Shown here: one piece after another, positions 31,080 through 42,447 of the stretch
Layout of the letters: every line of letters begins with the position of its first letter
Numbering within the stretch: position 1 is the stretch's first letter
NCBI GenBank assembly: GCA_030549495.1
Contig: JAUIRK010000627.1
Location: 496,001-560,000, forward strand
DNA: 64,000 nt
Reading direction: 5' to 3'
DNA from: Nectonema munidae
Taxonomy: Eukaryota > Nematomorpha > Nectonematoida > Nectonematidae
Position numbers and translations under genes: made by a program
Notes under the pieces: generated by a model
What the model saw: the letters and a program-made list of their open reading frames with translations, nothing else
Databases searched by the model: none
What the model was told of the DNA's origin: nothing

Positions 31080-34000
31080 TTAGAATAGATTATTACTTTG
31101 CCATTTTTTGGGTAAATCCGGTCTATTTTGAAGAAATTCATGCCACGAAATCCGGGAATCCTGATTAACATCACTTTCAAAAAAAACATTCTCCAAAATT
31201 TTTTCAACATCTCCGGAGTTAACAAAGTACAACGTTTGAAAGCTTCTCGAAAGTTCAGTTACTTCCTTTTTTATCCACATTTTCAGCTTTAGACAAAATT
31301 AGATTATTTTAAAATTTTATACAAAGTAATTGAAAATTAAAAAAAAACACTGGACCGAAATTTCAACAAAGTACTTACTAAAATAGTGAATGAAATGGAA
31401 ATTTTAGGCCTAATGTGTGACCGCCATATTATTTATAAATCAAACAAAAAAGTACAGTTTCAAAGAAATTTATTTTTAAAGTAAAACGAATTTTCGACTC
31501 CACTAGCCTTTATCAAGTTAAAAATACTAAGCTTTACTTTTTACATATGATAAGTAAATTTCGCATAAATCGACTTCAGACTAGCCGAATATTCGCACAT
31601 CATACGTATCCTCTGAAAAAATCATAATTCTTAAATATCTTTCATCCTCACAAAATTTATGTTAGGTCTATGATCCTTAGGAAGAATTTAGTTTATAGCT
31701 ATAGAATGCACAAATACATTCAATTTTAGGTACATTTAATGAAATTTAAACTAAATAAATCGAAACCTGATCTAACTGTAGACAATTATGAAATAATTTT
31801 AGCAAAAATATGAACAAAATAACAAACAAATGTACTCATAATAGAATATTTTAAGGAAATTTTGTTCAAACAAATTGATTATGAATTTCTAACTAGTGTT
31901 TGTCTAAGTCTAATTCTTTCATCTCTACCTGCCAATTCCTTTGACATTAAGTGAAGTTTTATTTTAAATTTTGTCTCAATCAAACACCCATTTTGCTTGC
32001 ACGTAAATGTCGTGCAACATTTTTCGTTAAAAAGTATTATTTATAAACCATCACAATGGTCATCATCCTCAACAGGAACTATGTGAGCATCCTTCCTATC
32101 CTGTCCCCTCCGATTCACGGCATCTGTACTGTCAATGAATATACTACGTTGAAGATTATGTAAAGTTGTATAGAAATTAGTTTTTGACGCACGAAGGCCT
32201 TGCGTTCGATTCAGTGGCGTGCTACGAAGGCGGTGGCAGGGGCGATCCGCTCAGAGAGCAGAATTTATTTGTATCAATGTATCATCAGTATAAATTAAAT
32301 CGAGATGTTTTGGAATATAATAATAATAATGCTTTGCTGCATTTTTTATTCCAATTTTACCAAACACCTGTATTATTGAGTTTTGAGCGTTTTGGCAAAA
32401 TTAGGATCCACCCTCGGGGCATTAAGGATAAATATGTCAATGGTGGTTCAAATCAAGTATTTAGTTGTTGGCCGGTTGTGCAAATGAAATCTGGTTCATG
32501 AAAACCCGATGTGGTGCTATATAATTTATGCTATATCAAATAAGCTTACTTCTTTTTTCTGAATACTATTGTCTCTATTTAAGTCAATCTGTTTGAAAAT
32601 ACTTTCTGGATTATCTATCGTATCAATATGAATGTCAATCGCCAAAATTTCGTCCTTAGGAACATCATCACCTGCAAAGTTTAAACAAAAATTATTAAAA
32701 ACCCAAATTATTTTAAGATCTTGATTCAACTAGATTAGTAATTTCAAACTCCAGAGGGGGGGGGGGGGGGGGTCGGTGAATTTAAAATTTTAAAAATTTT
32801 GAGAAAAATAGTATCAAAAATTTATAGTATTAAAAAATCATTCAAATTTTGTTAAAAATATTAATAGCAGAACATTTCATGATGAATATACTTTGATGTA
32901 CTCAAGTAAAAAAAGCTAAAAATCGAGTCATCTTCATTCTATATTACATAATAATGTTAATAGCAAATTAAAGGACTTCCTATTGGAGTTAGTAATCTAT
33001 CGTCTATCCTTTTCAAAGTTCTAATGATTTAACACAATATAACATTGACTCGACCATGCAATTCACACAAATAAAATCAAACACTTCATCTCAAACAATA
33101 ATGAATTATTCACATTTTACACAAAACAACGTGTAGAGAAAGATATTGGTTTAAATGTGAACTTTTTCCATTTCATCAACATCAAAAAAGCAAGTCACGT
33201 TGGTTACATCAACACAATTACAAAACTAAACAATACTCTATCTCAGCTTACCAAAGATATTCTTCTAAAAAATATTCACCAAACTGAAGTATTAAGACTT
33301 TGTTTTCAGATTTCCAAAAACACTCAGACCCCTTAGCATCTATTCCAGTGCTTCTCAACCTACACAGGGCAAAATTAAAAGCCAGCATTGCACTAGAAGT
33401 CCGCACTAAAAGCATAAAATCGTTTTTATAAAAAGCGTTTTTAAATTAACTCCGAAATATTCTAGTTACTCTTAAACTGAATCTACATTGCTGCACATAT
33501 GTATATCATATAATAAATTTGCGAAATTTTGACTGTTTTAATACGATAGTGTTAGCCTATGTTTTCTGCAATTTTGCTATGTGGGCCGCAAAACAAGAGG
33601 ATGAGGGCCGCGGTTGAGAACCCCTGATCTATTAGAACACTTTCACATTTCGAAGAAATTACGGACAATGCTGTACAGCAAGCAAAATGGTTCTTTGTGC
33701 ATCTTTAATAATTTCTTAGCATTAAACACAGTTTCCATTTTCATTTTTTCATAGCGTACCATAATGCCTTGACAATCTAAGGATCACTGGGGCATTTTTG
33801 ACCCCCAAGGCTATATTAAATGAGCATAAATCAAAAGTTTTGCTACGAAATCTCGAGAATAATGTTCCTTTTTATTGTTATAGTCCAGTATTACTCAAAG
33901 TTTGATCCGCTAACCACTAGTAGGTCACGAAACATTGATCGCCTTTCAACGTGGATTTTATTCCGACTTTGAAAAAGTTAGAGACCATATAAACTAAAAA

Positions 34001-35193
34001 CCTAAAAAATCGAGATAAAATCTATTTACAAACAAATTTTAGCTATTTAAATGTTTACACAAATAGAAATTTGTAATCTAGAAAATTTTTTTCAAAGAAT
34101 GTTTATGACATCAGTACCGGACACATTGAAACATTTCCACACATGCCATAACAAAAAGTTTGAGAAAAACCTAGAATATGATTGCGACTCACTGCATCTT
34201 TATCCCTTTATCCGACAATTAAACTTGATTGAAAAGCAACAAATAAATTTGACAAAACTTTTTTTTATGCTTTAGCAACAACAAGAAAACATGGCTAGTT
34301 TTTAAGTGATTATTTAAGACACTTAGCATTAGCTACACCCTACCTACCCCGCTTTCGTCCACAATTGGGCAAATATCTTTTGAAATTACGAAGTCGTTTT
34401 CTGTTTTTAAACCGCCTAGAAGAGGCGCCTAATGGTCATTCATGGAGGGGTATTATTCTAAGCTATTTGCAGATGGAAAAATAGAGTTGATTTGAAAGAC
34501 GGTCTTACCTCGGATGTAATTGGGTGAAATGAGCAGTCGTTTTCTTTCGCCAGAACACATGCCAATCAAATGCATTTCCCATCCTTCTATTTTCCGAGAA
34601 GAGTCAATTAGTTTAATGGCTGCAGTTCTGTTCGGATACGCATGTCTTAAAACAATAATTAAATCCAAAACTGAAGCGTTTAAATATTTAAGACACTATA
34701 CTTTTTGCGCCTTAACATTTTACATGTGAGCGAGATATATTTTCATGGATGTGACTTAACAACAAGACTGAAAATGATCATACATGGCAAGCCTAGCTAA
34801 GACAGAGAACTTTTAAGAGAAATGTTTACAACTATTTTTTTTAGTTTTTTATAAAAAAAATAGGGTAACTACTTTTCTTTTTTAAGCACGGTGAATTACC
34901 AGTGACCCATGAAATAAATGAAATTAGCCTTTCAAAAGGAAAAGCAGTCGATTAATTTTGAAAATGCCTGTAAGGGAATAAAAGCAATTTTACCTGTTTC
35001 TCCACACAACCTTATTTTTTTGGTAAACTCCAAAGTACCAAAGGGTAACGGTGTCACTGTACTTAATTCTTCGCTTGCAATCCACAACTTGCAGTAGAGA
35101 GACATGGCGAATCGGTTCCACCTGCTCTTCGCCTACTTCCGAAGGATAGGTGGAAGTGAGAACAAGAATGACAAGATAAGAAAAAATGAGCAT
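31080..35193 (-). CDS. FKBP14: FKBP14/FKBP7-like ER prolyl isomerase with two EF hands
   Basis: Four exons join in matching phase: 34994-35193, 34509-34645, 32550-32671 and 31080-31286, giving 221 residues (human FKBP14 has 211). Exon 1 has a signal peptide (MLIFSYLVILVLTS) and the domain start. Exon 2 carries EGWEMHLIGMCSGERKRLL and ISPNYIRG, the FKBP core. Exon 3 ends the FKBP fold and gives EF loop DLNRDNSIQKKE. Exon 4 gives KMWIKKEV and EF loop DVNQDSRISWHE. These enzymes isomerise proline bonds in the ER, notably in collagens. The protein ends KWQSNNLF with no HDEL/KDEL-type signal, unlike FKBP14. FKBP7 is the closest alternative. The 1.8-kb intron between exons 2 and 3 holds a hAT MITE at 33346-33626. 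Confidence 0.9.
33346..33626. mobile_element. hAT MITE in FKBP14 intron
   Basis: The left end is CAGTGCTTCTCAACC; the right end reversed is CAGGGGTTCTCAACC. The flanks are ATCTATTC (33338-33345) and ATCTATTA (33627-33634), a 7/8 target duplication. It is 281 bases long with no coding capacity. Confidence 0.9.
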
Positions 35194-36220
35194 TCACATG
35201 TACAACTCAGTCATCGGAGTTGTGCTCTTTCTCTCCGTGTACCTACGACTGTATTCAAAGTGAAATGAAGCGCGTAAGAATTTGACCTATATCTTTTGAA
35301 TATCACGATGTCTGCTTCATGTATACATTTATGTATCTGTGTGGTAGCAAAACTCCTTCTAACGATCACGTGATCTTTCCTAGACAATGACCTCCAAAAG
35401 GCTCGGGGTCATTTTATAGATTGGCAAAATTTTGGAAATTGTTATTAATAAAAAAAAGAAAAAACTCTTTTAAGGACATTGAAGCAGGCAAAGGAACACT
35501 AAAAGAAATATAAAAAAATGAATTTATAGGAAATCTTGAACTTCAAGTATCAAGTAATCTATACATTTGTTTGAATGATAAAATGAAATCAGATGAACAA
35601 AAACTTTTTTTATGAATTTTTTGAATATATATTTTAAATAAAATTTTATGTGTCTGTAAGCAAAAAAAAGTATGAATATTCATTTGTTTATGTATGTTCG
35701 TCTTTTGAAAAATATATGCAATAAAGAAGTGGAATATTTGAGGAGAATGGTAAAAAGTTATTCAAAGTTTATTATGTAAAAGGAAGAGAAGAGATTTTCC
35801 AATATTTTAGTTCATTTATTGCAACTTAGCGATAGTAAAAACTGCTTCATATTTTTAAATGGGTCATTGCATAGAACGGATATTGAATTGCGGATTATTA
35901 TATGGGTATGCATTCCTCGAGCTCGCTATTCACTAATCTTAGCGAAACACCATTTACAAGAAAGGATACGAATTTTTTTACAATTTTGTTAATAGTTAAA
36001 ACCAGATTTTTACTTGTATATGTCCTAAAAATATTTGGAAGACACTAAACCAAATGATCAAGACTAAGAAAGTGATCTCAATCAATATATTGATATTAAA
36101 CATTTTGATTACAGAGATAGTCTCTGTATTTTCTCTTTCTTTTTTGAAGGCATTGATTTATTCAGAAGTAATTTGTGCTCTCTCAGCCCTCAAGAATTGA
36201 CGGTATCAACCTCAAAATTA
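35194..36220. other. FKBP14 upstream region; no gene seen
   Basis: AT-rich spacer. It should include the FKBP14 promoter (minus strand). I recognise no exon or repeat. Confidence 0.4.
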
Positions 36221-36560
36221 TTCTTTTATCCTTTCCTTTTATACCGACTTGCTATTTCATCTTATCAACCTTCAGGTGTTGAGTGGTGTTTTCCCTATAG
36301 CATTTTAGAGTTTGGACCGTCTCTTATATATTATAAGTTTATACCGTCTCTTAAAAGGAACAAATCGTAAAATGATAACGATAACTATAGGCGAATTTCT
36401 CTTTAGTCTAATTTTTGAAAGATCCCTCTTAATGTTACTTAAATTAGTTTACTTTCTTACTAAATTTAAACTTTTAAACAGTAATCAATTTGCTTGTACT
36501 CAAGGTCACAGCACTGAATCTGGTCTTCTTGATTTCATGCACACACACACTCTCTCTCTC
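36220..36560 (+). mobile_element. LINE reverse transcriptase fragment (CR1/Rex-like)
   Basis: Pieces in alternating frames read NDNDNYRRISL (the N-Y-R-x-I-S-L block), then KFKLLNSNQFACTQGHSTES followed by GLLDFMH, the RT block normally QFGF..GHST. Short, broken and without ends. Confidence 0.65.
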
Positions 36561-36755
36561 TCAAGTTTTTATCCTTCTACAACATCACAAATAGGAAATG
36601 TATTATCAGCACAGCACTAGTTAACATAATAAATGCGAATAAACTCTTAATCTTTTATTAATTCTGCCACTTTAAAGCATGAACTTGAAATATATTATTA
36701 ATCACAAGAGTGTAGCACAAGCACACAAACAGATATATATTTTAGTGGCATTGTT

Positions 36756-38270
36756 TCATTTCAGCAAAGAGTCTTTCTTTTCACCATCTTTTTCTTCTTT
36801 CTTTTTCCATAAAAAAAGTGTTGGTTTCAGAATTATGATTTTTTGCGAGAGAAACTCGCGGATGAATTGGAATGGGGAAGTGGGTAAATTGATTTTGTAA
36901 AAAGATGAAACCTCCTTTAAAAGAGTAAATTGGGAATGTTGTGGAATTTCAAGAAAAGCATTCGCATCTGTGATGAGAAGAGTGAAAATGGATTTTCTTT
37001 CAAAGGACAAACTCTCATTGCGATGATACCTCCAATTCTCATTTACAAAGTGAAACTTGGTGACCCCAGTCTCACACGCCAAGGTGTCGATGTGGACTGA
37101 ATGGTTGAGTGACTGTTGATGAGAGTGAAGAGCATGCAATTCCAAAAGTGCCTTTGCCCCAGGGTAATTCAAGGAGGACACGCGTAGCATGTAAAGAGAG
37201 CTAACGGTATTGAAGCTGATGTGAGTGATGATGCTAGCACGAATTATGAATGAATGATACGTCCATAAATACGAGCACGCGTATCCTATAGCTGCGTTGA
37301 GAAGCGGAATCGCATAAATGACGAATCGAAGCTCTTTGTGTGGCAGGAAGGAATAGGAGAAGACATAAAGGAGAGAGAAACAAAGGATTCGAAAAACGGT
37401 TTTGTTTTTGAATGAAAAAAACAGGGTGACTGGTAGAAAAAAAATGGATGAAAGCAGGCTTCTCGGAAGAGCGGAGTAAAAGTACCAAAGAAACGGGGAT
37501 GTGCCCCAGTTTGAACTTTTGTTTAAGACGAGGTTGTACCAGAGGACTTCGCCTTCGGGCCAAGTTAAGCGTTGCCAAAAATACGAGTCCACGCAGACTG
37601 TGAGAGAGAGGAAAAAAAGACCGGATGAGATGGCAGACTTAAGGAAGTTAAGGAAGGAATTTTTACGCAGGAGAAGCGAGTGAAGAGCGAATATAGAGAG
37701 AAATATGAGCAATTCAGCACGCAAGACTATGACTGTGAAAGCAGAAGTCCACACAAATGCAGAAAATTTATTTTGAAGCCAAAAGGATACGGCAAAGAGA
37801 AAAGTGCACAATGCAAAAATATTGCAAAGCGGCCTACTCATATAAAACATGGTGTGAAATTGGCAAGCTGATATACACAATACCCAAAACTCAGAGGTTT
37901 CAAGTTTGACTTTGCGCGCAAACGATTTTGCGAAAAATATGTAACTAGAAGCGACCAAGCAGCCTAGAAGCGCGCGATAAAGATAAAGAAAGAACGGTTT
38001 TGAGAGGGAGATAAACGCAAAGTTTTGGCGCCAAAACATTTTTAGAGGGATGAAGAGTGGCAGTGAAATCAAATGCAAAATGGCAACGGGGACAAAACTT
38101 CGTGGAACAACCCCTGGAAAGGAGAAATGATCGTAATCGACTATGGATTCTTCGAATGAGAGATCGTGTAATGCCTGCACACTGAAACTCTCCTCAACTT
38201 TGGTGAAGGGGCATAGAAGTAAGTGCAAAAGCATGACGGTAAAAAACAGGATGTACACCCTCTTCATCAC
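36756..38270 (-). CDS. ALG12: ALG12 alpha-1,6-mannosyltransferase, intronless
   Basis: A single 504-codon frame from ATG at 38270. The N-terminus has one membrane segment, then CPFTKVEESFSVQALHDL and PGVVPRSFVP, signatures of ALG12. YMSRPLCNIFALCTF and the HKELRFVIYAIPLLN motif mark family GT22. About ten hydrophobic segments follow, as expected for a multi-pass ER enzyme, and the tail is lysine-rich. ALG12 adds the eighth mannose, in alpha-1,6 linkage, to Man7GlcNAc2-PP-dolichol on the lumenal side, making the branch later read by ER degradation lectins. Length matches the ~490 of vertebrates. Like eIF2A here it lacks introns. It lies 1.6 kb upstream of FKBP14 on the same strand. Frames inside it on either strand are shadows. 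Confidence 0.95.
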   Translation of the reverse strand: MMKRVYILFFTVMLLHLLLCPFTKVEESFSVQALHDLSFEESIVDYDHFSFPGVVPRSFVPVAILHLISLPLFIPLKMFWRQNFAFISLSKPFFLYLYRALLGCLVASSYIFFAKSFARKVKLETSEFWVLCISACQFHTMFYMSRPLCNIFALCTFLFAVSFWLQNKFSAFVWTSAFTVIVLRAELLIFLSIFALHSLLLRKNSFLNFLKSAISSGLFFLSLTVCVDSYFWQRLTWPEGEVLWYNLVLNKSSNWGTSPFLWYFYSALPRSLLSSIFFLPVTLFFSFKNKTVFRILCFSLLYVFSYSFLPHKELRFVIYAIPLLNAAIGYACSYLWTYHSFIIRASIITHISFNTVSSLYMLRVSSLNYPGAKALLELHALHSHQQSLNHSVHIDTLACETGVTKFHFVNENWRYHRNESLSFERKSIFTLLITDANAFLEIPQHSQFTLLKEVSSFYKINLPTSPFQFIREFLSQKIIILKPTLFLWKKKEEKDGEKKDSLLK

Positions 38271-39050
38271 GAGATTTTTAGGAAAATTTGGATAGATTAC
38301 GAAAAGCTTCTTTGATCAGATCACCAACACACTATTTCCAAAAGGGAATTCGCTTTATTTCAGATAAAAGTAAAGTACAAAAAGGTCTAACATGTATCAT
38401 AAAATCGAGTAACGCAAAGGTACACCTCCAAATAATTTATTGGCTTTTGAAACGATTTATTCAGAATCCAACTAAAAAACATGATTTTCATTAAAAAAAG
38501 AAAGTTAACATTTTATGTATAGCACATGCACAAGGTCTATTGATGAATACTCTTTTCTGATAAAGGCTTTTTTCAGTACTGTCTATAGTCAAAACTGCAA
38601 AACGAGCATTTAGCTTTTAGACGTGTTTGAAATCGAAGTGCTATTTAAATAAACTTTCCGCTTTAGTAACCTTTTGAATTAAATCAAGAATTCGGTTTTG
38701 TCTACGTTTAATTTATGGGACATTGGTTGTTTAAGGGGTGAGGTCATTTTTTGTTAATTTTTCGAATTTTTCTTATGACTTCGTTATGGATAGAAGGTAA
38801 AATAAGTAATAGTGTTAAACGTTTGGTGAGTTCATATGTGTTAAAGTGGAATTTGATGTCATTTTCGCATTTATTATTATTATTATTATTATTATTATCG
38901 TTTTTAAAATGTTTTTGCCACTTGTGTAAAAAGTTCATAGGGAGATTATTATCATTTGTGTTGAGTATGAAAACATATGAAAATTGTAATGTTTTCTCAA
39001 CTTTTGCTAATTGAATACTTAGTCAATTTGTGAAAAATATAGTATTAAAA
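38271..39050. other. ALG12 upstream region with TTA microsatellite
   Basis: A TTATTATTA run lies at about 38871-38898. Small frames on both strands here look like chance. Confidence 0.4.
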
Positions 39051-39990
39051 TAACAAAAATCAGTATCGGCATCGTGTATATTTTAAGAATCCGCCTAATA
39101 CAAAACTTTAGTACCGTCCCATCACCAGTCCAGACATTTGAACTAGATACTAGTTCAAATACGTCACTAGGCCGAAAAGCCCTATCCTCAAAAATAAAAG
39201 TTAGCTATGGACAAGGTTTTATTGATTCAGAATTCGATTTCCAACTTTTTTGCTCAGATTGATGGAACGATTGATGCTGCAAACCTATTTCAGCCTTGCG
39301 TTTACGTACAATATTTATAAGATAAGAATCTGATAGGCAATTTTTTATTTTGCGAAATTCAACAAAAGAACTGTAAGAGGAACATTTGACAAAGTGATAA
39401 ATTTTTTTACAGCACATGGTATTACCCGATGAGTTGAAAAATGTTTTCAATGAAGTCATTAAAACAGTGTATTTCATTAAAGCAAATGCTTCAAATCTTG
39501 TTTGTTTTCAATTTGAAAAATGTTTTCAATGGTGAGGTGGCTTTCCAAAGGAAAATTATCCAAGCCATACTATGGAAAGAAATCCAGTAATTTCTAGAAG
39601 GCAAGCTAGACATGCATGAAGAATTTTCTGATATCCGTTTTCGTATATTTCTATGATTTTTAGTGAACAAATTTAAATATATGAATTCATTTAGCCATCA
39701 GAGTATTCCATTCTAATAAAAAAATGTCAGCTTTTGAAATGAAGCTGAGATAATTGCATTCTTTGACAAGAAAAATTTTGCTCTATTTTCGAACACGATT
39801 TCATTAATAACAATGTCCTAGGAGTTTTTTGCTGCCTATTCCTCATTTTTTTTTATTGTTTACTAAAGATTTATTAACAATTCACATAAATATCGCGTTA
39901 AAGACATGAAATCATCAACGTTATTTACAAATGACGATGGGATAAACATTTGCGAAAGAAATTTATAAGTTAAATTTTTTTTTAATTCAT
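39050..39990 (+). mobile_element. hAT (ZBED5-like) transposase fragment
   Basis: Reads IQIDGTIDAANLFQPCVYVQ at ~39257 (matching IQLDETMDVEN in the 9.9-kb hAT), then LPDELKNVFNEVIKTVYFIK at ~39430 and RWLSKGKL at ~39540 in shifting frames. No ends were seen. The minus-strand frame 39205-39477 is a shadow. Confidence 0.7.
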
Positions 39991-40514
39991 CTCACTAATT
40001 GTCAACAAGTGGATTGATTATTCTGTACTGAAATGCATTGTTGCTTAAAATTAAATTTAAAAATTTTTAGCAACGAAATGTTACCAAGCTTGATTAGTAA
40101 CACAGAAAAACGAAGAATCATCTTATATAATCTTCATATTCTACCAACACGTATATTCAGTCAGTAAAGTAAATTGATTAAAAATTTATTTAGGATATGG
40201 GTCTATGAATTGACAGGTATATAGCCGTGAATTTAAATTTGGCTATTTTAAATAGAAATTGAAGGTTGAAAATTTTGGAAGAAATATTCTACAAACTTAT
40301 TTGTATAAATTAGCTATTCCAATCCTTAAGTTATACGTTAAAAATTACATGAAAATAAAATTATTTGTTATTAACAAAATTTTTAAGCAAAGTGTAAAAA
40401 CATTGCCAACTATTCTAAGAAATCTTGATAAAAAAAACTAAAACATTAAATAAAACAAATATCAAAAGATGCAATATATTTGATTTTTAGAATAAGACAT
40501 GATTGTTTAAATTA

Positions 40515-40708
40515 GCCCTGTCGCCCACTTCAAGTATAATAGGGGGGAGGGGGGGGGGGGGGGCAAAACTGATATTAATGGGGCCGGGAATATAAGAAAG
40601 TGTATATACATTTATATATTTCAAAGGAGTTTCAGATGGGCAAAATAAATAACAGGGGGCTTAGCTCCCTTGGGCCCCCCCCCCCCCCATTATCGACGGG
40701 CTTGGTTA
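40515..40708. mobile_element. Possible poly-G MITE
   Basis: AGCCCTGTCG... followed by a G-run on the left is mirrored by a C-run then ATTATCGACGGGCTTGG on the right. The reversed right end reads AAGCCCGTCGATAATGGGGG. The ends are imperfect and no target duplication is clear. Confidence 0.4.
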
Positions 40709-40849
40709 TAGTAATTAATAGGGATAAACATTTTAAGCTTTAAATTATAGAGTTCTTATATAGTTATGTGCAGCCTCGCTCAAAAATGCATGAGCTCTTA
40801 TTCAAATGACTGGCTACATTATTGCCTATATTATAACAAAGTGGATGGA

Positions 40850-40990
40850 CAAAAAATAGATGTTAAATATTCATTCTAAGACTTAACTAAAACAGGAAAA
40901 GTAATATCGAAAATCTAATAAATAACATCAAAAATTATATATAATTCAGAAAATTGGAAATTATTGGGAGGGGGAGTGCGCTCCTGCTTT
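40850..40990. repeat. Dispersed repeat with G-run, copy 2
   Basis: Direct copy of part of 30695-30870: ATATTCATTCTAAGACTTAA, AAGTAATATCGAAAATCTAA, ATATATAATTCAGAAAATTG, then a G-rich end. Confidence 0.65.
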
Positions 40991-40999
40991 AGATCTATG

Positions 41000-42440
41000 A
41001 TATCTATCTTATTGTGGCTTTGATCACACTGAATCCGAACCGACATATACAAAATGAGGTTCATTCTCGGTGTCTTTAGTTAGAACATCAAGGCAGTGTG
41101 TAAAGTGGAGGAATATGATTTGCAAAAATCATTCAAAAGTTACCCAATCTATATCATTTTTCCACTAAAAATAGTTTTTTTTAAAAGTGATAAGCATTAA
41201 GTTTTTGACAGTGAGTTTATTATTGAGATTTGAAGCAGGATTCCTGTTAAAATTTTTGTCATTGAACTTTTAAAATAAAGTGAGGAAAAAACATATGATT
41301 TTGGCTTAATTGCATCCATACCATGACTGGTGTAATTGTAAAGTATATAGCGGATAACGAAATAAATAGGTCGGGAAATATTGTAATTTAACTGCGTACG
41401 TACTATCATTCAAAACCCCTCCCCAACCCATATATGCCGCCGTAGGCTTATCAAAAGATCTCCTCTCTTATTGCCTACGTACTTTATGAATGGCTTCTAA
41501 ATTTAAAAAATATTACCTATTTTACTACCTTGTAAAAAAATTATTAAGAAAAATAACTGCTCACTGAAATGACAGCACTGAATGATCGCCATTACTTGAT
41601 TTTAAAATTTTTATAGTAAAATCTTGAGTTTCTTATTCAGAAAGAACACTAATAAATGTATTTAATTAAAAAAAAATAATTTAAGGATTTATCTTCCATT
41701 TCTATTATATAGATAGTACAAATAATGTCTACTCGTAGATCAAAAAAACTTTAACTCACTATTTGTTTTATTCTTGAAAAATATACTCATCCCAAGTAAT
41801 TTATTTAATAAAGTTTTAAAATACTTATTGATTTTAAAAATACTCTATGCACATATCAATTTAGATTGAAAATTTAGATACTCTACTATTCTTACTACAC
41901 CTTATAAAATAAGGGGCAAAAGTCTAGATAAATTTGATTTATACTGAGTTATAAAATTTAAAAAAGGAGAGAAAAAACGGTCATTACAATGTTAAAAGTA
42001 TAGGAAAATAATAGTGCTGTCGTGCGCAAAGTAGGTAGCTAGGAAAATATATCTAAGTACTCACTGCCTGTTTAGCGGTGAATTATCTCTCATTTAATAT
42101 CATTTAGACACTATTCAAAATAATAGAGTGAATTACTTAGAAGCACAGACTTGAATACTTTGTGTACATTTAATTATCGATTAAAGCAACATGAATTTAT
42201 GCCAAAAAATCTGGTTTCAGAACTTGCTTGAAGTGAGATAATAATGGTCTCATATAATTGACGATGACCAGTAAGTTAATGGGGTCTTTATTGGCTTCTC
42301 AAATGCTTTTGACATCGTGATGTCATAATTAAAAACGGAGAGCGATAAGAATTGTTGGTTAACTCCTAAAGGGGCTTAATCATTATATCACTGGACGAGA
42401 AGAAAGAGTAAGAGTTGGTCAAAATAATTCAGAATAGGCT
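41000..42440. other. No gene recognised
   Basis: AT-rich spacer; the minus frame at 41197-41409 has no motif I know. Confidence 0.4.
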
Positions 42441-42447
42441 AAGATTC

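Noticed and set aside
33890-34280. Possible second hAT MITE and a 74-codon frame in the FKBP14 intron
   Set aside because: CAGTATTACTCAAAGTTTGA looks like an end, but I could find no matching inverted end or 8-bp duplication, and the frame has no known motif.
37234-37578. 114-codon minus frame and nearby plus frames
   Set aside because: Inside the ALG12 coding region in other frames.
38288-38494. 68-codon plus frame just upstream of ALG12
   Set aside because: No motif, no splice context, AT-driven.
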